NCBI RefSeq assembly: GCF_008831285.2
Contig: NC_045141.1
Span: 15,734,106-15,798,105, forward strand
Length of the DNA: 64,000 nt
Reading direction: 5' to 3'
DNA from: Nymphaea colorata
Lineage: Eukaryota > Streptophyta > Magnoliopsida > Nymphaeales > Nymphaeaceae
Both the position numbers and the translations under genes were made by a program. The notes under the pieces are model-generated. The model did no database searches. It was given only the letters and a program-made list of their open reading frames with translations, and had not been told where the DNA came from. Shown in pieces: positions 11,816-24,975 of this stretch. Each line of letters begins with the position of its first letter. The stretch's first letter is position 1.

Positions 11816-14000
11816 CTAGGTACTGTTTTGCAGCAGAAGCTGCTGTTCTTCCAAATAAGGCCTCACAAAGGCTCTCTTCCACCAGACTTCAAATGCTTGT
11901 TGCAGATTGGGGCAATTGCTGCCGATCTTCAAGAAGTTCCCCAACCAGGACAACAGGACACTCTGCTGGTTTTCAAGCGGAAGTGTCAATATGGTTCGGC
12001 CAACGCCTTCTTCGACTAATTTCCCATCAAATGATCTGCATGCGTGCAGCAACCAGGTATAGTCATCTATCAATGGCTGTAACCATTTCTCTAGCAACAG
12101 GCACCTTGTGTCCTTGGGAGGCAAGACCTCTCCTCTTCCTATTGCCACAAACAATCTGGATGTAATGGAGCTAACCGGGTGACGCGATGCAATTGAGACC
12201 TTCGGATGAAGCATTACCAGATCATCTTGACATGCCCACATGAACATATACTCATCAGCTGTTCGCCTGTCTATTAAGATCTCAAACAACCAGAGGAGAT
12301 TGTCAGCCTGCAGAGCTATTTGTTTTGAGATTGATTCCTTGCTGTTCATATGCGTGTCAGTGAACCCAGCCTCTGCTGCTTGAGTAAACAGAAGAAGCAG
12401 CGCATCTAAGCAGCTCCTGCAAGAACTGTACAGATTCACATTGCAAATATCCACAGCACCATGGTTGGAGAATTTGTTTTCCTTCAATAATTTCAGTATT
12501 AAGGATTTCATCTCCCGCCGACCTTTCTCTTCATCTCCTTTCACCACAAGCTGAAATATGTCTGCGAGAATGTCATTGGGAGCAATTCTGATCTGTGGAT
12601 ACACCCGTTTAAGCAATGGGGTGACCCCCGCAGCATTAACCTGAAGGCCTTGAAGAGACGTCACCACTTTTTCCTCTTCTTCCCCAATCCATGGTACAGC
12701 TTCTAAGAATGCTAGGCAGGAATTAGTGGCAGCATGGAAACCTATCATCTCCGAGACCTGAGGAGCAGTCGTTGCTAATGGTGAACAACCAAGAGAGAGA
12801 AAGGCAACATGACAATGCCAAGAATGAAACAAAAAGCAAGAAACCTCAACATTGAAGAAAAGCAGGAGCAACGACCCACCAGGAAAATCAACCATGAGGC
12901 ACCATTACTACAATCGGCATATAAGATTAACTGACAAATACCAGGCCAATGCTGCTTACCTTTTTCTGACAGGGCAGGAGATCAAGAAGCACATCAATAA
13001 TCATGAATCTTGTTTTCAGGAAAACTCGACCAGGGAAAACATTGTGGCATTCAAAATTTTCTGGAAAATCTCTTTTATGGATACTTTATATAAAGTACAT
13101 AAAAGATACATGCAAAGGACCAGACCAGTTCTATCAGAAAGTTATTAAAACGCAGTGAATAATGCCTAATCACAGTGTGTATGCCGGCATGTTTATATCA
13201 TGAATTATACAGATCTAGAAAATAAACAACTGTACGTGGCTTTCCCGAGAAAAACCAATGTAAATCAAAGAAGCTTCTTCCTCAAAACACCAAAGAACCA
13301 GCACATGCAAATGCACTCAAAGAAATCCAGACGCACGCATGAACCAATTCAACTTGTGATTAATTCGAAATGGTTCAGGTCTTACTCAAGCGAAAAGAAC
13401 AATAAAAGCAACAGATTGTACCTTAAGAAGTTGAAGCACTCTTGAAATGCTCTGTTTGATCAGCTTCTGCTTGATGTCCTTGCAGTACATCAAGCCAACA
13501 GCTTCCACGTAAACCTCTACGTCCTCACAGTCTTCAATCTCAATCCTACATGGGTTAGTCAAACTCCGGCCGATCTTGTCACCGAAGAAGTCGCTCTTTC
13601 CGGCGAGGACGTCTGCATGGACGGACAATTTAACGGTGAACCCCTGTTTTCCGGACAGGAAGACCTCGCAGTCCCTGGTCTCAGCCTCACCATATCCAAC
13701 AGACACCACCCTCTTCTCCACCCTTTGGTCGTCTATAGTCTCCAAGTCCACGCTCCTCTGCTCGTCGGAGACCACGGATCTGGGCTTAACCGGAGTTAAT
13801 TTTCCGGCGGGCTGGTGGCTGCTGCTCCTTTTCATAGAGTCCGTCCTCAGAGATGGGTGTCTTTCTTTCCTTTTGGAAAGGTCGCCCCTTTGAGCAACTT
13901 GAGATGGGCAGCACCAGAACCCTTCAGGGGTCACGGCGATAGGAACATTCTTGATTTTGGCGTGAGCGTGACCGACCCTCTTCACTCTGAAGTCCGCCAT
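11816..14000 (-). CDS. BTB/POZ domain protein (At1g63850/At5g60050 type)
   Basis: The two exons on the minus strand are 14000-13422 and 12757-11816, joined by a 664-bp GT-AG intron, giving 506 residues. The N-terminal region has the conserved segment KIKNVPIAVTPEGFWCCPSQ (about 15-34) and then a basic, serine-rich linker. The BTB/POZ fold runs from about 110 (CEVFLSG, LSVHADVLAGKSDFF) across the intron to about 215. A BACK-like helical region follows to the C-terminus (IRIAPNDILADIF, LRRTADEYMFMWACQ-like helices, a WLLHACRSFDGKLVEEGV block). Members are about 440-550 residues, so the length fits. BTB proteins of this kind are generally thought to be substrate adaptors of cullin-3 ubiquitin ligases, but substrates of this subfamily are not known to me. 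The start is the first ATG before the conserved N-terminal segment. The exon 2 frame is open for 46 codons upstream of the acceptor, which could mislead an automatic call into a separate gene. Confidence 0.88.
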
Positions 14001-15991
14001 GTTTCAAGATTGGTGCGCCGTCAAAACTGCCGGAATTCGGACAGACCACTGGATTCTGCCAAAGGAAAGCCCCTAAACCAGTCGAGGAACGCAAACAATT
14101 TGGGATTCCGCCATTTTTTTGGATATGCGTAGGCGTCAAAATGGACCCTGCGCGCATAAACCTCTGGGCCGTATTCGTTTCTGGATGGCCCTTAAAACGA
14201 AATTATTGTAGGAAGAGGATGAGTTCTGGCATGTCTAGCTCTCAGGGAATGAGAAGATGGTACAAGCAAGCCTCACAGTCACGGGCTTCTAGAGACTCAA
14301 GCTAGCCTTGGAGTGACATGGAGGAGGAAGAGTGTGGTGACTGGGTGGGGCGGGCCAATAATGGCGGTTTCACGCAGGCGTGAACAAGAGAACGATCATG
14401 AGCGCATGGAATTTCTCGATTTCCATGCCGTTTCCCCCGTTTCTTCAAATTTGAGAAAAACAACCGCTAGAAGACGCGTTTAAACCCCGAAAAACAGATT
14501 CTGGTCGGTAAACTGCCAACTGTTTGACATTGGTTCTCTTCCCAGCAAGCAAGCCGGACGAGCCGAGTCTCTGTTCAGATTAAGCTCGTTACAGTTATCG
14601 TTGATTCTGCAGTTACCAGGAAATCCGCTTTTCTTTAATAAAGTTTCTTCTGTCCCGGAATCATGCACTGTCATTTCTAAAGTCTAGATTTCCTCCTTTC
14701 AGCTTCGTGGAATCATCCATCGCTTCTCATATCACCTTTATCTACAGGCAGCCATTTTGCAGTTCTTACTTGTCAACTCAACATCAGCTGAGCTGAGCTG
14801 CGCCGATTAGCTTTTCTAAGATTTATCATCCGGAAGGTGTCTTGAATCTTCAAGTAATTTTTTCGAAAAAAAGCTTCATATGTTTATGAGTTTCGCAATT
14901 TAGTAAAACTACTACGCGAATGTGTTGATGATTACTTGTCAAACAACACGAAGAAACACGATTTTTTCTAACGCGTTCAGAGTGTCGTTTACCTGGTTCT
15001 AGCTATAAAAAATTAGATTAAGCAAAAGGGAAAAGACGTGTCCTTCGGATGTCTTCGGTACGATCTATAATCAAATCAAGTTGGATTAAAGAATGAAGAA
15101 CGTTGCTCAATGATGAAGTCTTTCATCTGTCTTAAGCTATTGTATGCATTTACATCAGAAAGTTTTCTTTTTCTCTTTTGAAAGTGTGCATGTTTCGAAA
15201 AGTTGGAACTGTGAAAGCTGGCATTTTAAAATGTGTCCTCAGACATTCTTGTCATGATCTATAACTAATAAAATCATAAAGGAGCAGATTCTGCCAAGAT
15301 CAGTATCGCCAAATATGAGCTTCTTATCGGCCGATATTCATAGCCGCAGACTGCAACAGTTCTGACCATACAGATCTTAAAATATTAAGCATTTTTATTT
15401 ATAAATAATTTTAAATATTTATTCTTTGTCATTCAATGTGTCATAACACAAGGTGCAAGCATTGTTAAACTTTTCTCTTTCTTTCCAAAATTTTGTGTTC
15501 ATTTTTGTTGTTTGAAACCTTGAAATCCACGCGGAGATGGGTTTATTAATGTGAACACACGGTTGTTTAAGAATAAAAATTTCGAGAAATATAATTTTTC
15601 TGGAAAATGGCAACATTTTATTTGCAAGTTAACTGCTGGAGGAGTAGAAGTTTCGTTCGTAAGTTTTGACTATCTTATATTTAAGATCCAAAGGCGATAT
15701 GAAATATTGGGATGATGTATAGTCACTACTTTTCAAGTTTGAGATTCTTTCTAAACAATGCATGAATTACACCGTAAAAAATTTGCAACTCTTGCATCTT
15801 AAAATTCTTGGGGTTTAAGTCGGACTCGTTTCTTTCAAACATGAAGTTTACAGGTTTGAAAAAATAATAAAGACCTTAAGTTCATGGTTTGCAAATTCAT
15901 ACAATTTATTAGAATAATGAATTTAAGGTGACCACAATCCACTTTTTTTTTTTTTTTTTTCAAAAAACAAAACATGAAGCTAATTTGGAAT

Positions 15992-16393
15992 TAAGGATGT
16001 TAACGAATCATATTCAAATTAAATATATCCTTAACTGTATATGCTTTTTCGGATACTCACATATTTGAATTCAGATTGTATACGAACAAAGAAAAGTCCT
16101 ATCCAAATTCAAATTTAAAATCCAATTTTACAATCCAAATCTGATTTTTACAGAATATGAATTTTGAACCGAATATAGCTGATTTTCAAAATGTAAGAAT
16201 ATTGGTAATAGGATATTTATTTAAAGCAAAATTCGATCCATATCAAAACCCAATTGGATAATATATATATCCAAATACGACCATATCATTGCTAAAATCT
16301 GAATCTGATCTAATTTCTTAACAGGATATTAAATTTCTTTTTATATCTGATTTTTTTTTAATGGTTTCATAGGGTATATCCGATACATCCCCA
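15992..16393. mobile_element. Family A MITE-like element (GGATTT-rich), degraded ends
   Basis: The element starts TAAGGATGTTAA and ends GATACATCCCCA, an imperfect inverted repeat. The interior is built of degenerate words such as CCAAATTC, AATCTGATTTT and TATCCAAAT. Length and interior match the better preserved copies at 24583 and 57407. No coding capacity. Confidence 0.6.
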
Positions 16394-17589
16394 CTTGGGA
16401 TTGATACATGTACCTAAATACGAGATTATATTAGCATCTCTAAGTGTAATTCACGTAGCTTTCAAAAAAGAATCTAAAATCTTTGAGATCCATGAATCTG
16501 AAATCTAGAATCCGTGGCAATATTTACGGTCCTAGAGTTTTACTGTGTGCAGAAGAGAGTTGAGAACGATGCATGTCCAGAAAAATCAAGAAAAAACGAA
16601 AATGTTGGCAATGTTTCCGGTTATAGATAAAATAAATAATATTCCCATGCTCACTAGTCTCAATCAATCCTCTCTGCCTGAATCTAATTTTGCCTTGAGA
16701 TGTAGGTGTTTTTGTATGTAAACGTCGGCACCGAGGACCGATCGTACCTTTGATACTGAAATGGGTTTGTCTTTAAGTCTATACGGAGGTCCGGACGATG
16801 ACTGAACCCCTTGATTTTCTCCCGTTGGGTACTTCATACACCATATATATTCACCACACCACCCATCTCCATTAATAAATAAAATTTCAACATCACTTTT
16901 TTTTTTTTTATAATAATTCGTGCGTCAATTTAACTATCTACCAAATTGGTTCTTGCAGACATAATTATTTTTTAGAGTGTGTTATGTCTGATTTTTGAAA
17001 AGTTTTGAACATTTAAAAATTGAGGTAGATTCATAAAAAAAACTAATTCTAACATTTTATAAATGTACCACAATTTCATGAAACACTCGTAACGTTTCAT
17101 AAATTTGTCTTAATTTTTATGAAACATACTACCTCTCATGAAATTGGTAAATTTCGGAAGCTGTTCCCTTCTCTAAAGATCTTAAGGTTTAACTTTTCAT
17201 TAAAAAATTCCTCATAACTTTTTCCTTTGTTAGAGAATAGTAAAACGAAGTCTCTTTAAAAAATACTGTTCCCATATATTTTTTAATCACAAGCAACTGA
17301 CCTTATCATTTTGTAGCGTAGCCTCAAAAATTTTCCAAGGCAAAAACTTTTTACCCTTTCCCATGCAATCATGTGATTTTTTTGTGAATTGACGTCTCAG
17401 AAAAATCTACATATAATTAATATCTCGATAAGCCCACGATACAATACAAATGTGCTCGATAAAAGTAAAACGAATACAGTTAATTTGGATACACACCATA
17501 TTTATACATTTTTTTTCATAAAACCACCTTTCAGATGAGAAGATGAAAAGAGAAAGTGGCTTTGAGTTTTTCATAATCCAAAGCCATTT

Positions 17590-17790
17590 AGCTTAGTATG
17601 AATGTACAACAACTTAAGTTAACTCAAACTTGATTCGAACTCATCTGCATAAGTTTGGCTCATTTAATAAACGAATTGAGCTCGAGAATGAGTTAAAACT
17701 CGAGTTGTTTGTCCAGTTAAAGTTACGCGGGCTCGACTCAACTCATACAAATGAATTCACACGAGCTCGACTCGGTTTGCACTCTTAAAT
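17590..17790. repeat. Family B (CTCGAG-motif) fragment
   Basis: The sequence begins near GAATGTACAACAACTTAAG and contains GAGCTCGAG, ACTCGAGTT and GAGCTCGACTCGG words as in 8266-8725 and 53294-53691. The right terminal repeat is not recognisable, so the copy looks truncated or decayed. Confidence 0.5.
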
Positions 17791-17890
17791 AGAAAGCTAT
17801 AGAATTAGTGCACGGTGTACCAAACGAACCACTGTGTTTGCGCTCTTAAGAGAAAGCTGTAGGATCAGTGCACGGTATACCAAACCAAGG
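17788..17890 (+). repeat. Tandem duplication, two imperfect units of about 60 bp
   Basis: The words CTCTTAAATAGAAAGCTATA, then TAGTGCACGGTGTACCAAAC, recur about 60 bp later as CTCTTAAGAGAAAGCTGTA, then CAGTGCACGGTATACCAAAC. It follows directly on the family B fragment. Confidence 0.75.
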
Positions 17891-18423
17891 TGGTGGAGTC
17901 TAAATGTCCTCTTTTCCACAACCAAAAGAAATATAGAGAGAATTGTTGGAGCCAAACGTGAAGTACCAATTTTGTACCGTGCTAGTTTTATGTGCTGCTT
18001 GGAGTGGACCGGGTGGACTGGTGAGGCTACGCCTTGGTGCGATACCACGTGGGTTCGGGAGTCGAGCCCACCAGCGAACCCCAAGGCGCAGCTGGTCCCA
18101 ATCTCAACAAACCAGTTCCAACCACATACCCTACTCTTATGAGAACCGAGCCAGGTTGAGGTTGTACCTCCGGTTAAGCCTTTTCCTAATGAAAGACTTC
18201 TACGGAAGTAGCATGGTTTTAGGTGTCACGGGCTTACTTTTCTAAGCGCTTATCGCTGAATGGGTTCCTTTTGTTCGGGTCAAGTGGTAAAAATGGAGAG
18301 AAAGTATCCAATGCGAATGAATTACATCTTTTTTTCTTTTTTTTTAGAATTATGTTCTTGAAATGAAATTTATAGGCCTTGGCCTTGTCTGGTAATTTCA
18401 GTTATTATGGTATATGTTTAGAA

Positions 18424-18560
18424 GGCCATCTGTTTGACAACAATAACAAATTGGGATTGTTTTATGAATCGATTAAGCATATCTAATTCATTGAACAGAT
18501 TCAAGAGACAGTAACAGTTTGTTACCATTAAGATATGTTATCGGATTAGCAGCTACTAAA
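18424..18560. mobile_element. hAT-like MITE copy
   Basis: The left edge reads GCCATCTGTTTGACAACAAT and continues AACAAATTG. The right part contains CAGTAACAGTTTGTTACC, which reads on the other strand as GGTAACAAACTGTTACTG. The arms are imperfect inverted repeats and match the family seen at 39040 and 43467. No coding capacity; right edge approximate. Confidence 0.5.
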
Positions 18561-20579
18561 AACCCAATTTTGTTGGTTCAATTCTCTTGCAAGCTCTAGA
18601 AGCCAAAAAAAAAAAAAAAAAAAACAATCTCAGGATTTTATGCTGCTAATGAAAACAAAGTCTCTCAACCTGAATGCAGTTTCCTGAGTTGCAAACCAGG
18701 AAAAACCACAGCATCCTAAGAGCTCTGAAATAATATCCTGCGATTTGATCAGATTTAGTTTAAAATTTATAGGACTTGTTATTTCAGATACGTCTTCGGC
18801 TCCATCTAAACTTTTATTTCTGCATCTAAATAGACTGACAAAAGAGTGGATTTACAAGTTTTCTAGCTAGAGGTCCAAATCCATACGATTAGCATATATA
18901 TATATATATTGTTATATTGTTATGCAGTTGCATGCAAGAATTTGAATGGCGATTACGGCAGCGCGCCGGATCTGTTGTGCGTCACAAGGACCTGAAGTTA
19001 TCCGCAGCAAAAGGGGAAAGAACAAAAAGAAAAAACCAACATAGAGTTATTGGCATCTGTTTTTTATTCTTTTTTTCTTTTCCCATGCGTTGAATGATGA
19101 TTTTTATTCTTCATAAAGGTTTGTCATGGCCTGGGAAATTTCCCTGGCAAAATTATGCAGCAGCTCTGTCTAAAGTGATTCATTTGCTTTTTTGTCCTTT
19201 CTTTCTTTTTTACTATCTCATCTTTGAATGCCTTTGGCTTTATCTCTGTCTCTTTATTTTTGCATGCATGTGAAATGTGTATAAAGCAAGTTGCTGGGGA
19301 GCGGGATACGGAGGCAGAAATTTGAATTCTATAAGTATATACTTAGAAGTGCTAAATCCTAATATACTTTGGTATAAGGAAGATATTTTGGTATACACAA
19401 GACCAAGATATATAGTCAAACACAACAACTCATTACTCTTCTTCTCCACCTATGTGTCAAGTTACTGATACATCTATTGTTGAATATGTGAAACTTATAA
19501 ACCAAGTTTGTCGTCCCGTTCCTAGAACGCCAGGGACAAGATATTCTGTTTATGGCATTACAGGAAGGGGATAAACTAATGCGTCCTCCAGATGGCCCGT
19601 GTTTGCACTAGCAGAACAGATACTATCACGACATTATGCAGAGAATGGACCGAACGGACCGAACAACTTTTCATGGGCCGTTAGCACTCTCGAGTATTTT
19701 ATGAATTTGCTCCCGTCTTTAAGCCAGGTTCATAAAATATTAGAACAAGTGTTACGTGAATATGCCATATCTTTTTGAATAGATTCATAAAACACTTAGA
19801 CAATACTATTGCTACCAAAGAATCTCGTAGATTCCTTGAAGTCATGTGTAATAGGCCCCTAGATCTAAGGTCTATATTTCTACAATGAGCCCATGAAAAC
19901 ATGAGAAATGCTGACACCAAACAACTTCTTTGTGATCATATTGCACTAGACTACTTCTCTTCAAAATGAACAATTGGGTTTCATGATCTTGGTCATCTCT
20001 ATTCCTAAAGTTGGGCAGGTTGCTAAGGATGCAAATTGAATATATGTGGAACTGTAGTTTCACCCCATGAATGTGAGACAATGTATCAACCATATCAACT
20101 GTCCCAAGTGTAGCTCACCACTTATATTGAAGGTCCTAATTTTTTGCCAGAATTCCAATTAATTTGGCCACTTATTTCTCGTTTTCCTACTACAGGCCTC
20201 AGTTTTATGACAAGTTGTCTCAAATTAAATCATGTTAAATTGCAAAGGAAGGAGAGAAAATTTACATAATCCGAACAATGTCATCTGATTAATTAACTAA
20301 AAAACTTTCTCCATTAGTATGGCAAAAAAAGAGAATTGTAAATTTTCTACCATAACTCATATTTTAACTGGGATGAATGGATAGCAAGCCTTTTAATTGG
20401 TAATTTTCAATAAAATTATAACCTATGTCGGGAAATAAAAGTCTCAGGCTCAAGTTTAAGATTACGAGCAGCTCCCCAATTGGAGATTTCCACACAAACT
20501 ATTTATTTGGGCCAATTCATTTAATATGAAAGTGCATGTGGTGGTGCAATAAAATATCGAACACCGGAGTCGAAGGAGA

Positions 20580-21540
20580 TACATAGGTTTACATAGGCTT
20601 TGAAGCAAACCCAAAAACCTTAGAAGTATATATAAGTATATGACCTTGGAAGTTTTACGTTAAAAGTAGTTTCCATTGAGTAAACATAATTTATTGTTAA
20701 AGGAAAATATCGAAACTTGTGACTTTTTGTTATCCTTCCAAAAGTTGTGTGTGTCTTTGAAAATTTTTTTGAGGAAGAGCAAAAACCCCAAAGATTGATA
20801 TGAAAGATCTTCATTGTCTTTTTGTTTGATCACACTCTTTTGTTTCTTCTATGGATGTAAGCGGACAGTGGACGAATGAGATACCATAGGTTTACATAGG
20901 CCTTGAAGCAAGCAAAAAACCTTAGAAGCATATATAAGTATATGACCTTGGAAGTTTTATGTTAAAAGTGGTTTCCATTGAGTAAGCATAATTTATTGTT
21001 AAAGGAAAAAGGTTTTCATTGAGTAAACATAATTTATTGTTAAAGGAAAAATATATATGGAAACTTGTGACTTTTTTTGTTATCCTTCCAAAAGTTGTCT
21101 GTGTTTTTGAAAAGTTTCTTGAGGAAGAGCAAAAACACCAAAGATTGATATGACAGATCTTCATTGTCTTTTCGTTTGATCACACTCTTTTGTTTCTTCT
21201 ATGGATGTAAGCGGACAGTGGTCGAAGGAGATACCATAGGTTTACATAGGCCTTGAAGCAAGTAAAAAACCTTAGAAGCATATATAAGTATATGACATTT
21301 GAAGTTTTACGTTAAAAGTGGTTTCCATTGAGTAAGCATAATTTATTGTTAAAGAAAAAATATATATCGAAACTTGTGACTTTTTTTGTTATCCTTCCAA
21401 AAGTTGTACGTGTTTTTGAAAATTTTCTTGAGGAAGAGCAAAAACACCAAAGATTCATATGACAGATCTTCATTGTCTTTTCGTTTGATCACACTCTGTT
21501 GTTTCTTCTATGGATGTAAGCAGACAGTGGTCGATGGAAG
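20580..21540 (+). repeat. Tandem array of three units of about 300-350 bp
   Basis: Units begin near 20580, 20882 and 21233, each with ATAGGTTTACATAGG followed by CTTGAAGCAA, and end with GATGTAAGCGGACAGTGG or a near match. The middle unit is longer because a block of about 40 bp (GGTTTCCATTGAGTAA onward) is itself duplicated within it. Units are highly similar to each other. On the minus strand each unit carries an ATG-initiated frame beginning MKI(F/C)H(I/M)NLW.FCSSS, of 64, 80 and about 53 codons. Whether this is coding or incidental is unknown. Confidence 0.9.
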
Positions 21541-21759
21541 CACGCACCAACCGCTAGCGCCTAGTGGTCTTCAGTAATCAACTCCTTTTTTCTTTTGTTT
21601 CTTCACTTTCATTTTGGTATCTGTCACTTGTATACGTACCTTCTTTCAGTTGGCCTGTCTGTCACTTAGAAAATAATCTTCTAAGATATGCTAGCTAGCT
21701 GTCCCGGCATAGCATAACTGATTGGACTAGGTAACATGTTGTCAACGCGTTCTCAGTGT

Positions 21760-21897
21760 GATTCTCATATGTGCTATTCTTCTTAATTGCAAACAGTGGC
21801 ATGCATGACACTCTTGAAAGGTGTACTGTAATTCTATACGTGCTATTCTTCTTAATTGCAAACAGTGACATGCATGACACTCTTGAAGCAGTTCTAA
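21760..21897 (+). repeat. Tandem duplication, 69-bp period
   Basis: GTGCTATTCTTCTTAATTGC at 21771 recurs at 21840, followed in both units by AAACAGTG(G/A)CATGCATGAC and ACTCTTGAA. Two units only. Confidence 0.85.
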
Positions 21898-24582
21898 ACC
21901 CCAAAGAAGGGGATTTGGCCTTTCGCTCAGCCACTGGGTTCCCTCCGAAAAAGGGTACCATTTTTCTTTCTACATCAACAAATATAAATGCTCTTTAAAT
22001 ATAAAAAGAATACGATGAAGAACACGACATGCAGAATTCAAGAATTCTGATAAAGGGAAGCCCTTTTGAAAATCTATAGGAGACTAGCAGAACATTAATT
22101 GTTATGAGCATATAGTATCATGAGAATTTTATCACCTTTTAGTCATATTCTCATGGAAACCTGATGATGTTCATTCTGTTGGTATACAACATTGACTTGC
22201 TCCAGAATGTCGAGAGTCTCGTCATATTTCAAAATACTGAATAGTGTATATTTCAGGAGAACACTGATAATGGTGCTTGCAGATTTCATGTTGCTGATAA
22301 CCAGTGAGAACAGGCCCGGATTGGCTCAATCAAATTGATCTAATTTTTTTAAATATTTCAATTTTTGATTTTTTAAAAGCTTTTATGTGTTTCGCTATTA
22401 TGTTTTACAAGAAAGCATATTTTAAACGTTTTTTGCCAAATCAGAATCAATTCAACAACCGGTTCGCCGATCCGGCCGCAGCCACATTGATTTGACTCGG
22501 GGAAAAATTAAACGATTCGAATTTCCTGGCAAAATGTTGGAAGACATCACCTACCTTTTTTGTTTCTTGTAGAACACAAACTTTAATGGCACAAGATGAC
22601 CGTATTACTTAAGCAGAGCTGCCCCGAATGATCTCCATTAAAGAAGCTTCCGCAGATCCCCAGAACAGAAAAATGGACACCACAGCCTTGGCTGATCCTT
22701 TGTTCCAGGACAAGATCATGTACAGTTGCAGTTTTGAGTATTTATCAGCCGCTGGAGCTATGCTCCTCTCTTTTCTACTTCTAATCGTTTCTTGGTAGGA
22801 GTCAGTCAGTGTGTTGAGGCAATCTATCCCCAGGAGAGGACAAAGATCTCCTACCAATGCATGGAACCATCCAAATCAAAGAACAGAGCAACTCAGTCTT
22901 TTGGTTGCAAAAGCTGATCAGTGGAAGCCTTTCTTCTGTCTGCTTGACAGTGGAACTGACAGCAAGGAGATATGTATGAAAATTTGGGCTCCCCATGACG
23001 CCATTTCTTTAAGTTTTTTCTTAAACTTGATGATTGATGTTACTGATGTTTCTGTGCTGAGTTGTGAGTAGGCTGGACGCTATGACTGTGCTTCTTTAAC
23101 TTGTTTGAGGCCTAGGCCTTTTATATATGTAGGTTTCACTGTAAAAATGGCCAATACATTGTTGGTGATCATCCTACTTTGATTAAAATATTGTTGAAAT
23201 GATCCATTGGTTAATTAAATATATGTAGGTCAGGTCAGGTGAGAATGGAGAGTCAAGTAGTGGAGCTGCATTGCATTAGAGCCCATGAACCTCATTTGAT
23301 TCTTCTTGGTCTTGTCACTTTTTCCTATAAGGCTGCACGGTGCCTGACCTGATCTGGCTAAGGCTGGAAGACAGAGCCAAAACGACCTGACCTGAGCATG
23401 TCATATATATACATATTGGAGTGGGCTCCTTATCTTGACGCTGTGTCTGCATAGGAACACGGGTTGAAGAACAGAAATATGAACATTTTTGTTAAATTTC
23501 TAATTTATCTAACTTCTATCGAAGAGACAACTAAGCAAAGGGAGCCAAATTAATGGAGAAGTAATATGTCTTAAGCTTCCTGATTGGAGAAGCCAAACTT
23601 GAGCTACCAAGAAAATTTCAACTACTCTTCTTAATCAATGGTAGCGTTTGATAGCTTCTGATCTAAAATATGATGCCGCATTAAAAGTGTGCTTTGAAAG
23701 ATCCTCAGTGATCTCAGTAAAGCAGATCTTAAATCCACATCACATATAAAACACCCTGAATTCAAGGTCAGATTTGGGGGGTTGGGAGGTGTTGTACAAG
23801 GCCTGTTTGGGCACTGTGCAGAGATTCCATCCTTCTTTTTCTCAACAGAATGCATGGGAAAATCCATATACCAGCCTGTGGACGCTGGTTCTCTCTCCCT
23901 CTCTCTCATATTGAAGCTCATGAGGCTGTTCATACTCTACCCATTTCTGAAAGAAAAAGGAACTGGGTTTCTGTTCAGCGCATTGAGTCATGTTACCCTA
24001 CTAGAAGATAATGGCCTATATAAAAATTCCTCATAGATTCGTAAGAATCATAAACACGACATAGAAGGATAAAATTTAGGTCCTTTATGTATAGAGCTCT
24101 AGCATCTCCAGAAGCCAGCTTGTCCTTATACTGACATGCATGCAAAGCTCCTGAAATTGGAAGAGAAAGAGATCACAGACACAGGATCAGCAGTGGAACC
24201 AGCAAAGGCATGCAGCGGCACCAGCAGCTAGCATGCACGTGATCTGCTTGCTTGCTGCAATCACTTAAGCATTACAGGCAGATACTCGCGCTAGTGTGGT
24301 GGAAAGCTAAATGTAAACCGGAATGGAAGAATTGATGGCCGGATATAGTTCAACTTGGAAAAAGGATAGGTATTCACTTAAGCACAAAGCCCAAGAAGCA
24401 ATTCTTATGAACAACCAATAGTCTCTTCAGCTTTCATGAGGTGGTCACTGTTATGGAGAACGATTTCTGAATTATGCGAGTAATCTTAGTCATTCTACAA
24501 CCTTATATGTTCAAATATGACAAGTTATTATGGTTTTTCTTTAGAAATAATATAGCTTCCAAAACCCAGGCCGAATCATTGA

Positions 24583-24975
24583 TAGGGATGTCAAGACTCT
24601 TAACTTTAACCGCTTTTGCAGATATTGGGATTTGAATTCGGGTCCAAATACTACTAAAAAAGTTTGTATCCAAATCCAAAATCTGATTTCACAATTCGAA
24701 TCCGATCTGAATCTGATTTTTACATTCATATCCGAATCCAGCCAATTTTCAAAATGTAAGAGCATTGGATATAAATTATTTATTTAAAAATAAACTCGAT
24801 CCGAATCCAAATCCAAATCCTTTCAGATATTTATATACATATGAAACCGATCCGATGTTATTTCTTAAATCTGAATCACATCCAACTTCTTAATTGGACA
24901 TTAATTTTTTTTTTTCCATATCTTCGAAACAATTTGATCAGAAATCCAATTCAAATGGATATATTGACATCCCTA
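24583..24975. mobile_element. Family A MITE-like element, intact ends
   Basis: The element has perfect 12-bp inverted ends, TAGGGATGTCAA and TTGACATCCCTA. If the outer TA is the target duplication, the termini are GGGATGTCAA. The interior of about 370 bp is a succession of degenerate AATCC/GGATT words (CCAAATCC, GATCCGAATCC, AATCTGATTTT). There is no transposase. Length and interior match 57407-57843 in opposite orientation. Confidence 0.75.

Noticed and set aside
12758..12895. Minus-strand frame extending upstream of BTB exon 2 to an ATG at 12895
   Set aside because: A clear acceptor at 12758-12759 joins exon 2 in phase to exon 1 and restores the BTB domain. The upstream part is intron.
17970..18245. 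Possible SINE: GC-richer patch with GTGGGTTCGGGAGTCGAGCC
   Set aside because: The hairpin-forming word is only loosely like a B box, no A box is at the right distance, and no poly(A) tail or target duplication was seen.
22609..23071. Open frames on both strands (82 and 86 codons)
   Set aside because: No recognisable domain, no partner exons with matching splice sites, and both strands are open, which suggests chance.
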